Of a stretch of 64,000 nucleotides of DNA, positions 7,803 through 15,931 are shown in pieces. A program made the translations under genes and the position numbers. The notes beneath the pieces are model-generated. The model had not been told where the DNA came from, searched no databases, and worked only from the letters and a program-made list of their open reading frames with translations. Each line of letters opens with the position of its first letter. Position 1 is the stretch's first letter. Location of the stretch: contig NZ_CP152019.1 in the NCBI RefSeq assembly GCF_038622445.1, forward strand, positions 4,128,501 through 4,192,500, read 5' to 3'. The DNA comes from Sporosarcina sp. FSL K6-1522. Its GTDB lineage: Bacteria > Bacillota > Bacilli > Bacillales_A > Planococcaceae.

Positions 7803-8249
7803 TTAGTTGCCCCCTTTTTCGGCCGCTAGTGTGCCGATTGGGTGACGTAATGAGAATTTAGTGTCGCTCAGGATCATTTGCCTAGCTTTTTTTGTAGTTG
7901 CTTGGAAAATGAGTGGTGCTTGTAAATTGATGGTCGAGGATTCGAACGGCTCTTTGAGAGAGATGACGCTAAGTATGAAAACATCTTGTTCACTGTTAAT
8001 ATCGAGTAAATTAATGGTTGGTTCGTCGACGTCGAAGCTATAGTCTTCGATGAGTGTATAGGGATTGGCAACGATGAGTGCGATTGTTGGTGTTTGAGTG
8101 GATTGTAGTACTTGGAATATATCGTTTCCTTCTATAGAAAGGAGGGCAAATTGTTTTTCGTCTTCGAAGCCTGGGATTCCTTTTGGAAAGCTCCATGTTT
8201 GGTCAGGTTTAATTTCGATATTGCCGTGGAATTTTGTTTGGATTTGCAT
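7803..8249 (-). CDS. fliW: Flagellar assembly factor FliW
   Basis: A 148-residue FliW, the small cytoplasmic protein that binds either flagellin or CsrA and so ties flagellin translation to filament assembly. The family signature [16 protein letters not shown] lies at 22-37, and [15 protein letters not shown] in the middle is also typical. The ATG has a good AGGAG site. It is directly coupled to csrA, one base apart, and separated from yviE by a terminator, which suggests an own promoter in 8250-8310 or partial read-through. Confidence 0.93.
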   Translation of the reverse strand: MQIQTKFHGNIEIKPDQTWSFPKGIPGFEDEKQFALLSIEGNDIFQVLQSTQTPTIALIVANPYTLIEDYSFDVDEPTINLLDINSEQDVFILSVISLKEPFESSTINLQAPLIFQATTKKARQMILSDTKFSLRHPIGTLAAEKGGN

Positions 8250-8308
8250 GTGGGTCGCTCCTTTTTTTGTGGTTCTTATTGTTAGAATAGCATTGTTTTA
8301 GGGATAAC

Positions 8309-8336
8309 AAAAGACCAGCAGATTCGCCGGTCTTTT
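8309..8336 (-). terminator. Intrinsic terminator after yviE
   Basis: AAAAGACC and GGTCTTTT pair around a 12-base loop. On the minus strand a T run follows, between yviE and fliW. Confidence 0.75.
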
Positions 8337-8383
8337 GAGATTACATCACTAGTTAGGATGCCTAAGCACCCACGACTGTATAT

Positions 8384-8938
8384 TCACCATTTCACATCAA
8401 TTTGAATAGATGGTTCTTGCTCCATGACACCCGTCACTTTGCCTGGCGTGTACTGGTGAATTGGTTTGTTAATTTGCGAGTCGTTGACGACTTTTTGTGG
8501 TGTTGCTTGGATATTGGTGGTACCTGGTTGAATAGACACTTGGACTTTTGAGCGATCACCGACGAATCGGATACCGAGTGGGGCTGGTGGTGGCGTTCCA
8601 TTTCGCTTACTTAGTTCAACGATTGCATTGCCGCCATTTTCGATACGTAGCATTTCTTGGCCTTCTTGCGCTCGTCTTGCGATGCCTTCCATCGCGCCTT
8701 GTTGGCCACGTTGTGCATGTTCCTCAATCCGCCTTCTAACACTTTTCAGGTCCAAGTCCGCCCGCGCTTCAGTTGTATCTATCGAAAGTTGGGGTCTTGT
8801 TGTTGAGATTTCTAAGATTGCAGCGGGTTGCTGTAGGTCCATCGTTGGCCTCGGCTGTTCAATTTCTTGAATAGGCTTTGTGATTTGTAGTCCTAGTATA
8901 CCGCGTGTTGTTTGGATTTGGAGTTGTGGAATATTCAA
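8384..8938 (-). CDS. yviE: YviE-like flagellar operon protein (DUF6470)
   Basis: A 184-residue protein in the place of Bacillus subtilis yviE, between flgL and fliW. It has the expected N-terminus NIPQLQIQTTRG and repeated amphipathic segments of the form PxxxIxxTRxxLxI (IQTTRGILGLQI, LEISTTRPQLSI, LDLKSVRRR). Its function is unknown. The apparent GTG start at 8947 sits inside the AAGGTG ribosome-binding site; the TTG at 8938, six bases further, is the better start. A terminator-like hairpin lies between it and flgL, so its level may be lower than that of the hook-associated proteins. Confidence 0.8.
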   Translation of the reverse strand: MNIPQLQIQTTRGILGLQITKPIQEIEQPRPTMDLQQPAAILEISTTRPQLSIDTTEARADLDLKSVRRRIEEHAQRGQQGAMEGIARRAQEGQEMLRIENGGNAIVELSKRNGTPPPAPLGIRFVGDRSKVQVSIQPGTTNIQATPQKVVNDSQINKPIHQYTPGKVTGVMEQEPSIQIDVKW

Positions 8939-8957
8939 TAGTGTCACCTTCTAAAAG

Positions 8958-8986
8958 AAAGCGTTTGGAGGTTGTCCAAACGCTTT
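8958..8986 (-). terminator. Attenuator-like hairpin between flgL and yviE
   Basis: AAAGCGTTTGG / CCAAACGCTTT is an 11-bp perfect stem with a 7-base loop, followed on the minus strand by CTTTT. Placed inside the operon, it may terminate partially. Confidence 0.65.
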
Positions 8987-9013
8987 CAAGAATTTTTGTA
9001 TAGGTCTTTTCTT

Positions 9014-9904
9014 TTAACGTAAGAAGTCTACGAGTGATGGTTGAATGATACGTGCTCCGACGGAAAGTGCGGCACGGTGAATTGCTTCTTCCGTGATCAT
9101 ATCCGTGATAACTTTTTCGTATTCAATATCTTCATTTTCACTCATTTGTTTTTTGGCAGCACCTTCTTGAGATTCAAGACGGTTTTCCATCATTTCAGAG
9201 CGATTTTGACGCGCACCGATGTCGGCACGCATTGTTAGAACTTCCCCAAATTGTTCTTCAAACGATGTCATCGCTGCACTAAATGCAGCTTGGTCGGGAT
9301 TGCCAGCTAATGTTTCAAATACATCATCAATATCACTAAATAGATCACGAGCATTCGTATTGACCTTTAGGGATACACCGTCAAACACTTCGATGTTTAT
9401 ATCTTTTCCGAAACCTGCATTATCTGGATTTGTCATATCTGGATAACCTGGCGGAGTCGCATTTTTATCATATAATGGTGAACCTGTTTTCGTTCCACTA
9501 AAAATGTATTTATCGCCCGATTTGGTATTCGCCATGTCCTGAATTTGTTCACGTATCTGATTAAGCTCACTCATGATTTTTTCGCGATCATCTTCTGTCA
9601 AAGTACCATTTGCACCTTTGTTAACAAGCTCACCCGCGCGCTTTAATGCTACACCGACTTGATCGAGTGCAGCATCGGAGCTGTCAAGGTAGTTATTTAC
9701 TTCCCCCAAGTTCCGTTTGAATTGGGCAACTTTGTCAACCTCCATACGATAACCCATGCCTTTCATGACAATGACAGGATCATCGGATGGACGATTGACT
9801 TTTTTACCGGTTGTAATTTGTTCTTGTAGCTTGCCCATTTTATTGTAGCTCGCGGAAAGATTCCGAAGCATATTACTGGAAAGCATTGATTGTGTGACGC
9901 GCAT
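9014..9904 (-). CDS. flgL: Flagellar hook-associated protein 3 FlgL
   Basis: A 296-residue FlgL, the second junction protein between hook and filament, exported by the flagellar type III system. It shares flagellin-like ends: N-terminal MRVTQSMLSSNMLRNLSASYNKM with QITTGKKVNRPSDDP, and a C-terminal helix ending RIIQPSLVDFLR. The length is normal for Bacilli. TAGGAGG precedes the ATG. It follows flgK by 37 bases in the same operon. Confidence 0.95.
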   Translation of the reverse strand: MRVTQSMLSSNMLRNLSASYNKMGKLQEQITTGKKVNRPSDDPVIVMKGMGYRMEVDKVAQFKRNLGEVNNYLDSSDAALDQVGVALKRAGELVNKGANGTLTEDDREKIMSELNQIREQIQDMANTKSGDKYIFSGTKTGSPLYDKNATPPGYPDMTNPDNAGFGKDINIEVFDGVSLKVNTNARDLFSDIDDVFETLAGNPDQAAFSAAMTSFEEQFGEVLTMRADIGARQNRSEMMENRLESQEGAAKKQMSENEDIEYEKVITDMITEEAIHRAALSVGARIIQPSLVDFLR

Positions 9905-9941
9905 TTAATTTCCTCCTATATATCCCTAATAGTGAAGATCA

Positions 9942-11492
9942 TTATCTTCCAACAACGCCCATACCATTGATAATCTTATCAAGTGTTTCGTCGACAACGG
10001 TAATCATACGTGCTGACGCGTTATATGCTTGTTGGAATCGAATCATATCTGTCATTTCTTCGTCAAGTGAGACAGAGCTGATGGATGCACGACGATGTTC
10101 GACCGCGCCTAATAATGTTGCCGAATTAAGTGTATTATTTTCAGCTTGTCGACCATCTACACCTAGTTTACCGATAACGCCTTTGTAATAATCTTGAATG
10201 GTTGCACCATCCAGATCATTCATTGCTCCAAATTGAAGATCGGCAAGTTTTTTCGCAATTTCACTGTTACCTTCTTCTCCCGGCGCGCCTGAAGCTCCAA
10301 GCTTGGTTGGATCGTCTATGATATCGGAATTCACTTTAATGCTTCCAGCCTCAAGTCCAGCCGGATCGAAGAAAGGAGTACCATTCGCAGCATCGTTAGG
10401 TGGCAATCCATATCCTAGCTCATGAATAGCATTGAATTCTTTAACGAAAGCCTTCGCCATTTTGTTCAACTCAGCAATCATATCTGGGTATAAGCCTTTG
10501 ATAATTTTATCTCCATTGGCATCTACTGTTTGTGTATCATACCCATAAGAGTTCATTAGCGATTTTAACTGTCCATGATCTAAAAAATCTACATGTTCAG
10601 GTGTATATTTCGTTCCATCAGATGATTGTATGGTTAGTCCACTGATTGGATTATTGCTTCCATCCACTGCTACCAATGGGTTTGGATCTGTTCCTAAAGT
10701 TGCGAATCTATTCCTATTGACCAACTCGATTTTGTCACCATTTTTCATTTTCAACGTAATCGTGACAGTACCTTCAGCAATCGCAAGTGCGCGTCCACCT
10801 GATTTTTCATAGCTTGTTTCAATCGGCAGAATAGACGAAAGCTGATCGATTAGTACATCGCGTGCGTCATATAAATCATTCGGCAGATAGCCGTTTGGTT
10901 CTACATTTGTAATCTGTTCGTTCAACTCAGAAATTTGTTGAAGAATGGAGTTAACTTCACCAGTAGTAACGTCAATTTCCTTTCCTAAGTTCGTTTGGAT
11001 GTCCTTCAATGACTTGTGTATGTAATTGAAGGAGTCTGCTACTGCCTCACCTCGTCGAATAACGACAGAACGTGCACCACCGTCTTTAGGGTTCACAGCA
11101 AGATCCTGTAATGATTGCCAGAATTCGCTCATTGATTTTTGAAGTCCGTATGCAGAAGGCTCAGCCAATACGTCTTCCATTTGGGAAATCGCTTTTGTTT
11201 GCGACTCCCAATAACCAAATTTGTTTGCCTCTTGCCTATATTGCTGATCAACAAACGAATCCCGAACTCGTTGAATAGACCCGGCTTGAACCCCTGTTCC
11301 AAGAAACCCAGGCATTGTACCCGAGTTTAAACCAACTCCAGGATATCCTGAAGTAGATTCCATATTGACACGTTGGCGTGAATAGCCGAGTGTGTTGGCG
11401 TTACTAATGTTATGTCCTGTTGTATAAAGTGCAGACTGATGCGTAAACATACCACGTTTACTTGTTTCTAATCCCATAAATGATGAGCGCAT
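9942..11492 (-). CDS. flgK: Flagellar hook-associated protein 1 FlgK
   Basis: A 516-residue FlgK, the first hook-filament junction protein. The N-terminus has FMGLETSKRGMFTHQSALYTTGHNISNANTLGYSRQRV, with the ANTxGYSRQ box common to rod, hook and HAP proteins; the C-terminus ends with the conserved helix FQQAYNASARMITVVDETLDKIINGMG. AAGGAGG precedes the start. It lies 11 bases from flgN, whose product is its export chaperone. Confidence 0.95.
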   Translation of the reverse strand: MRSSFMGLETSKRGMFTHQSALYTTGHNISNANTLGYSRQRVNMESTSGYPGVGLNSGTMPGFLGTGVQAGSIQRVRDSFVDQQYRQEANKFGYWESQTKAISQMEDVLAEPSAYGLQKSMSEFWQSLQDLAVNPKDGGARSVVIRRGEAVADSFNYIHKSLKDIQTNLGKEIDVTTGEVNSILQQISELNEQITNVEPNGYLPNDLYDARDVLIDQLSSILPIETSYEKSGGRALAIAEGTVTITLKMKNGDKIELVNRNRFATLGTDPNPLVAVDGSNNPISGLTIQSSDGTKYTPEHVDFLDHGQLKSLMNSYGYDTQTVDANGDKIIKGLYPDMIAELNKMAKAFVKEFNAIHELGYGLPPNDAANGTPFFDPAGLEAGSIKVNSDIIDDPTKLGASGAPGEEGNSEIAKKLADLQFGAMNDLDGATIQDYYKGVIGKLGVDGRQAENNTLNSATLLGAVEHRRASISSVSLDEEMTDMIRFQQAYNASARMITVVDETLDKIINGMGVVGR

Positions 11493-11503
11493 GGTGGGCC
11501 TCC

Positions 11504-12001
11504 TTAGGCTTGAGAATCGAAAGAAGTTTGTTCTTTCGATACGCGTTTTCCGCTAATTTCTGTTTTTGAGTAGTTGGTCGATTCTGGACGTGGACGGACC
11601 ATATCCAGCGACAGATTCACGAACTGAAGTGATTGATAGGTTAGCTTCTGATTCAAATCATTTTGCCATTTCAGGTCATGAATCGCATGCAGGAGACGGT
11701 CCCTCGCCTCCTCAAGGCTTTTCTTGTCCGCTTCCGGTACTGCATCGAGCAAGTCAGTGACAGTTGGATTCGCTGGCGTTGATCGTCCTTGATTTGCCAA
11801 ATAGCTTACGACCCCCTGTTGTCTTAGACCATCCATTTGCATGATGGCTGCCAAATGGGATTGCTCGTCTTTTAGCAATTGGTCGAGTCCTTCCATGTCC
11901 CCGCTTTTAATGACGGCTGTCTTGTCATATGCGATCCGTAGCAGACTTCTATGAAGTTTTTCCAAGTTGTCGAGTGACGTCAAGATCGTTGTGATGGACA
12001 T
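11504..12001 (-). CDS. flgN: FlgN-type export chaperone for hook-associated proteins
   Basis: About 165 residues, mostly helical, in the position of Bacillus subtilis yvyG/flgN between flgM and flgK. FlgN-type chaperones hold FlgK and FlgL before export. The pattern LEKLHRSLLRIAYDKTAVIKSGDMEGLDQLLKDEQ near the N-terminus is typical. The longer frame starts at 12019 without a ribosome-binding site; the ATG at 12001 has AGTAGGA at good distance and is preferred. Confidence 0.85.
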   Translation of the reverse strand: MSITTILTSLDNLEKLHRSLLRIAYDKTAVIKSGDMEGLDQLLKDEQSHLAAIMQMDGLRQQGVVSYLANQGRSTPANPTVTDLLDAVPEADKKSLEEARDRLLHAIHDLKWQNDLNQKLTYQSLQFVNLSLDMVRPRPESTNYSKTEISGKRVSKEQTSFDSQA

Positions 12002-12028
12002 GTCTTTTCCTACTTTCATGCATGTATT

Positions 12029-12292
12029 TTACGCATTGTAATATTTGACTAGGTTGGAAGCGAGTTGTTCGGCATTGACTTCATATGTGCCTGATTCGAT
12101 TTGTGCTTTTAATTGTTGAACACGATCGTTGCGTTCAATCGTAATGGGAGAAACCTCCGAAAGCTGCTTTGCTTCGGATGAAATTTCGATTTTATCGGTT
12201 TGCCTTTTTGCTTGTTGTTCGAATTGGTCTGCTTTTAACTGATTGGCTTTATAAGGGTTAATGGCAGGAAGATTGAATTTCTGGATTTTCAT
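12029..12292 (-). CDS. flgM: Anti-sigma-D factor FlgM
   Basis: An 87-residue FlgM, which binds and inhibits sigma-D until the hook is complete. The N-terminus is short and polar. The C-terminal half DRVQQLKAQIESGTYEVNAEQLASNLVKYY is the sigma-binding helix region of the family. AAAGGAG precedes the ATG. It is the first gene of the flgM-flgN-flgK-flgL operon and is itself behind a sigma-D promoter, giving the usual feedback loop. Confidence 0.93.
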   Translation of the reverse strand: MKIQKFNLPAINPYKANQLKADQFEQQAKRQTDKIEISSEAKQLSEVSPITIERNDRVQQLKAQIESGTYEVNAEQLASNLVKYYNA

Positions 12293-12346
12293 CTACTCTC
12301 GCTCCTTTCGTGTACAGCTTATGCTTTTGGTATTACCTTATTCTTT

Positions 12347-12373
12347 ATTTCGGCATAAGTTCGTAAACGTTTA
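12347..12373 (-). promoter_or_regulatory. Sigma-D promoter of flgM operon
   Basis: TAAA (12373-12370), exactly 15 bases, GCCGAAAT (12354-12347): one mismatch to the consensus. Confidence 0.82.
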
Positions 12374-12390
12374 GGGTCTTTTGAACGAAA

Positions 12391-12421
12391 AAAACCAGTC
12401 AGTTCGAAAGTGACCGGTTTT
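12391..12421 (-). terminator. Intrinsic terminator after yvyF
   Basis: An 11-bp stem AAAACCAGTCA / TGACCGGTTTT with T runs. It ends the comFA-comFC-yvyF unit. Confidence 0.8.
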
Positions 12422-12427
12422 TCCTTG

Positions 12428-12844
12428 TTATTTTGATTTACGATCTTTCAGATATGTGCCTCTTTGCTGTTGCTCAACGGTCTCTCTAAATTCCCGTGCG
12501 GCCTCAAATGTTCGTAGATTATTTTCAATTGTTGCTGTACAGCTCTCGCATAACTTTCCTTTGTTCGTCAGTTTACCGCAATTGTCACATGGATAACCGA
12601 GGTTCGGGAACAAGGCTGGTTGCAACCGTCCTTTTCGCACCCATTTATGGAGCAAAGTATCCGTTACACCTGTCGCTTCGACGATGCGTTCAACTGTTGC
12701 TGCTCGGTTTTCGCGCCTTCTTAAAAAACGGTAAACTTCTTCGTATTTCTTCTCTTCATTTGCAAAGCATTTTGCGCACACATCTCGTACACCTGTGTAG
12801 TTAAAGAATTCACCACATGTTGGGCAATCTCGTAATTCAGCCAT
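12428..12844 (-). CDS. yvyF: YvyF-like flagellar operon protein
   Basis: A 138-residue protein matching YvyF (flagellar operon protein, TIGR03826 type). It has an N-terminal zinc-ribbon-like CPTCGEFF...CAKC, a middle helix-turn-helix-like segment (ATVERIVEATGVTDTLLHKWVRKGRL), and a second pair CDNCGK...CESC. The role is unknown; it is probably regulatory. Upstream in-frame TTG and ATG codons overlap the GGAG site; the ATG at 12844, 9 bases from GGAG, is the likely start. Confidence 0.85.
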   Translation of the reverse strand: MAELRDCPTCGEFFNYTGVRDVCAKCFANEEKKYEEVYRFLRRRENRAATVERIVEATGVTDTLLHKWVRKGRLQPALFPNLGYPCDNCGKLTNKGKLCESCTATIENNLRTFEAAREFRETVEQQQRGTYLKDRKSK

Positions 12845-12864
12845 TTCAACCATCTCCAATCGAT

Positions 12865-13473
12865 TTATCGTTCAGCACGTATGAGCGTTACAGCTTCAAT
12901 TCGCGTTGCGCCTGCTTGTCGTAACACAGCTGCTGCGTGGCGAAGCGTCGTACCGGTTGTATAAATATCATCTACTAATATGTATGTGCCAGGGTGAATG
13001 GTCACTCCCGGTTTCAAGGTAAATAATGGTTTCATCGCTAGACGCTGTGCTCTCGACTTTTCTCCCATTGCATCTTGGTCAATTTTTTCTAATAACTCGC
13101 TATAAGGAATGCGTGCACATTTCAATAGTTCATCGACATGCGCAAATGTTCGTTGAATCTTTTTTTCTGGATGCATAGGAATTGGAACGATTGTTGCCTT
13201 CCTTGTTAAGTACTTGCGCAGTTCCTGTGCAAAAACGCTGGCAAGTTGGACGTCTTGAAGAAATTTGAACTGGTGCAAGTAGTCTCGCATAATGTCGTTA
13301 TAGATGTAGAGTGACGTCACTTGATCTAAATAAGCGTTCTCTTCCTTTATATCGGCGCGTTGGAACTTTTTTGAACAATCTTGGCAAATCATTGTTTGCT
13401 TATCGAACCCCAACAAGCTTTGCCAGGATGGTGCGACATTCATAGCTTGTTCACAGAGCGGGCAGTCGTTCAT
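12865..13473 (-). CDS. comFC: Late competence protein ComFC
   Basis: A 202-residue ComF/GntX family protein. An N-terminal zinc finger (Cys 4 and 7, then Cys 30 and 33) is followed by a phosphoribosyltransferase-like domain with the PRPP loop VDDIYTTGTTLRHAA near 163. It is needed for efficient transformation, probably together with ComFA in DNA uptake. Its ATG overlaps the comFA stop (ATGA), so the two are translationally coupled. Confidence 0.93.
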   Translation of the reverse strand: MNDCPLCEQAMNVAPSWQSLLGFDKQTMICQDCSKKFQRADIKEENAYLDQVTSLYIYNDIMRDYLHQFKFLQDVQLASVFAQELRKYLTRKATIVPIPMHPEKKIQRTFAHVDELLKCARIPYSELLEKIDQDAMGEKSRAQRLAMKPLFTLKPGVTIHPGTYILVDDIYTTGTTLRHAAAVLRQAGATRIEAVTLIRAER

Positions 13474-14864
13474 GTACGGACACCACCTTTATTATGCTGG
13501 ATAATAGCATTTTTTGCATCATCCATAGCATAGGTAATTCCTTGATGAAATAGGACGAAATCACCTGCTGGGAATTGCGCTGAACGTCCGACACGTCCAC
13601 CAATTTGGATCAATGCTCCTTTTGTAAAAAGCAGCTGTTCGGCCCCAACGACAGCCACTTGGACATTTGGAATGGTAATGCCGCGTTCCAAAATCGTTGT
13701 CGTGAGAAGTCCAGGGATAGTTTGATGGCGCAAGGCTTGTACAGCTTCTTTGCGTTCTGGATGTGCAGCATGAACGGAGCGAATACGTGCATCTAGCTGT
13801 TGGAATAAAGGCTCGGCTTCTTCCATTAGTGCAATGGTGTGGAAGAAGATGAGAAACGGCTGCTGTCGTTCAAGTCGGTCCATTGTCCAGGTCATCAGTT
13901 TTTTAGGTAGCTTGCCTTTTTGGATATGCTTAGCATAATTCCATAGCGTATCGTACCGCGGAACGGGTAGTGGCTGTCCGTGATAACGCTGGCTAATCAT
14001 CGTTATTTTGCCAGTTCGCTTCACGTCGGCTAGTAGCTTGTCTGATGGCGTGGCTGTGACAACATGAATTGGTGCACCCGGTTTTGCCGCTTTACGAACA
14101 GCTCTGCGTAAAGTTTCATCTGCCGTATAAGGGAAAGCATCTGCTTCATCGACAAAAATCACGTCAAATGCATGTCGGAACCGATAGAGCTGATGCGTTG
14201 TCGCCAGGATAAGCTGCGGAGCCACAGTTGTCGTTACAGCACCGCCATAAAGTGCTTCGATTGCGGTTTGTGGAAAGGCTGCGCGCAAACGCGGTTCAAG
14301 TTCCAATATGACATCGACACGTGGAGCAGCGATACATACTCGTTTACCTTCTAGTAGTAGCTGGTGAATCGGCTCGAATAAGATTTCTGTTTTTCCTGCT
14401 CCGCACACGGCGTGAATAAGATGAGGAATACGTTTAGTTGTACTGTCGAGAAGTTCTTCGGATGCTTGTTGTTGCCGTGGCGTGAGTGTTCCTTGCCAAG
14501 CCAGTGGATGGATGTTTGGGTAGCTTGGGAGTTCCCCGTTCCACACGATGAGTTCTGTGCAGGAGGAAATACGTCCCATTTTGAGACAATGCCTGCAATA
14601 GGTGCAAGGACCATTACATTTGGCGCAGATAAATGTCGTAAAACGAGAGGGGGTGTCATTTTCACAGCGATTGCAAAAATGATGCGCTTGACCAACAACG
14701 GTCTTGGTGGATTGAATGCCAGGGATGATTTGAATATGGTCGGATGCGATATGTGCGTCAATCGTTTCGTCTGGAAATGGGGTGTGCAGGCGCAGCCAAA
14801 TACGGCCGTTCAGGAAATACCTGACTGCGGGGTCGAATGTATGTGCCAATTGCAACACCTCCAT
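13470..14864 (-). CDS. comFA: DNA-uptake ATPase ComFA
   Basis: A 464-residue superfamily 2 helicase-like ATPase that drives single-stranded DNA import in competent cells. Seen: a zinc-finger region with Cys at 64, 67, 80, 83, 87, 90 and 93; Walker A CGAGKTE at 154-160; DEAD box at 239-242; TATPS motif III; and a C-terminal helicase motif with QIGGRVGRS. GGAG precedes the ATG. In Bacillus subtilis comFB sits between comFA and comFC; here it is absent from the operon and appears at 19.5 kb. Confidence 0.94.
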   Translation of the reverse strand: MEVLQLAHTFDPAVRYFLNGRIWLRLHTPFPDETIDAHIASDHIQIIPGIQSTKTVVGQAHHFCNRCENDTPSRFTTFICAKCNGPCTYCRHCLKMGRISSCTELIVWNGELPSYPNIHPLAWQGTLTPRQQQASEELLDSTTKRIPHLIHAVCGAGKTEILFEPIHQLLLEGKRVCIAAPRVDVILELEPRLRAAFPQTAIEALYGGAVTTTVAPQLILATTHQLYRFRHAFDVIFVDEADAFPYTADETLRRAVRKAAKPGAPIHVVTATPSDKLLADVKRTGKITMISQRYHGQPLPVPRYDTLWNYAKHIQKGKLPKKLMTWTMDRLERQQPFLIFFHTIALMEEAEPLFQQLDARIRSVHAAHPERKEAVQALRHQTIPGLLTTTILERGITIPNVQVAVVGAEQLLFTKGALIQIGGRVGRSAQFPAGDFVLFHQGITYAMDDAKNAIIQHNKGGVRT

Positions 14865-14895
14865 TTTAAGTCTCCGTGAAGTAGGTTATGTATTA

Positions 14896-14922
14896 AGAGA
14901 GGGACTGAACTCTATCCCTCTT
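14896..14922 (-). terminator. Intrinsic terminator after degV
   Basis: AGAGGGA and TCCCTCT form a 7-bp stem extended by AA/TT. It lies between degV and comFA on the minus strand. Confidence 0.6.
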
Positions 14923-14929
14923 CATTGCC

Positions 14930-15775
14930 TTACGCTTTTCGTTTCACCCAACCAAGTCCCATTGCACCTTCACCTAAATGCGTGCCGATGACAGGACCAA
15001 AGTGACTGATGGTAAATTGAACATCTGGTAACTGTTCAGTCAATTCGACAAGCCATGCTTCGGCCTCTTCTGGTCGATTGCCATGGATGATGACCGCTTC
15101 GATTGGCATCGTCGCCGCATCTGCCGCTAGCAGATCGACAATTCGTTTCATCGCTTTTTTACGTGTGCGAATTTTTTCGTAAGGGACGATGACTTTATCC
15201 TGAAAATGTAACAATGGCTTTACTTGTAACAATCCGCCAATAAGTGCTTGTGCGCTAGATAATCTGCCGCCACGCTGTAAATGAGCAAGATCATCTACCA
15301 TGAAATAGGCACGCAATGTTTGTTTCATCTCCACGAGTTCAGCCATGATCGCATCGGGTGTCGCTCCCTGTTTGGCTAGCTCCGCTGCACGCAAGACGTA
15401 AAAGCCTTGTGGATGGCAGGATATTTCCGAGTCAAATGTCTGCACATCAATACCTTCTACCATCTCACTTGCTTGCCTTGCACCTGCGTAGGTACCGCTA
15501 ATGCCGCTGGATAGGTGGATGGAAATGACTGCATCATAGGTTTCTTTTAGTGACTCAAATAATTCAACAAATTTACCAACTGGTGGCTGTGAGGTCTTTG
15601 GTAGTGGACCGCCACCACGCACTTTATCGTAAAATTCCGCCGTGCTAATATCTATTTCTTCATCATACGCCTTACCGTCAAGTGTCACAGTTAATGGAAT
15701 CATATGAATCCCTAGTTCCTCCATCAAACTGGCAGGTAAATAGGCCGTACTATCTGTAACAATTGCTGTTTTCAA
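14930..15775 (-). CDS. DegV family fatty-acid-binding protein (FakB-like)
   Basis: A 281-residue DegV protein. Such proteins present bound fatty acid to the kinase FakA. Conserved marks are TAIVTDSTAYLP at the start, the SQPP motif (TSQPPVGKFVELF), HLSSGISGTY, and the C-terminal SHFGPVIGTHLGEGAMG. The start is TTG behind AGGAGTGA. In Bacillus subtilis a degV homologue (yviA) lies between degU and comFA; here it precedes comFA but degU is 28 kb away. Confidence 0.9.
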   Translation of the reverse strand: MKTAIVTDSTAYLPASLMEELGIHMIPLTVTLDGKAYDEEIDISTAEFYDKVRGGGPLPKTSQPPVGKFVELFESLKETYDAVISIHLSSGISGTYAGARQASEMVEGIDVQTFDSEISCHPQGFYVLRAAELAKQGATPDAIMAELVEMKQTLRAYFMVDDLAHLQRGGRLSSAQALIGGLLQVKPLLHFQDKVIVPYEKIRTRKKAMKRIVDLLAADAATMPIEAVIIHGNRPEEAEAWLVELTEQLPDVQFTISHFGPVIGTHLGEGAMGLGWVKRKA

Positions 15776-15884
15776 AATTAATCACTCCTGCCTCTATTCT
15801 ACCTAAATTGAGGAGAAATAGGAATCAAGATGGTGGAATTTCTCAAAAAGAAAAGCGCAGGTCACCTACTTAAACAATAAAAAA

Positions 15885-15926
15885 ATACAACCGCCCACCC
15901 CATCCATAAGGAGTAAACGATTGTAT
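15885..15926 (-). terminator. Intrinsic terminator after EAL/HDOD gene
   Basis: ATACAACCG / CGATTGTAT stem, followed on the minus strand by a long T run. Confidence 0.65.
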
Positions 15927-15931
15927 GTTAT

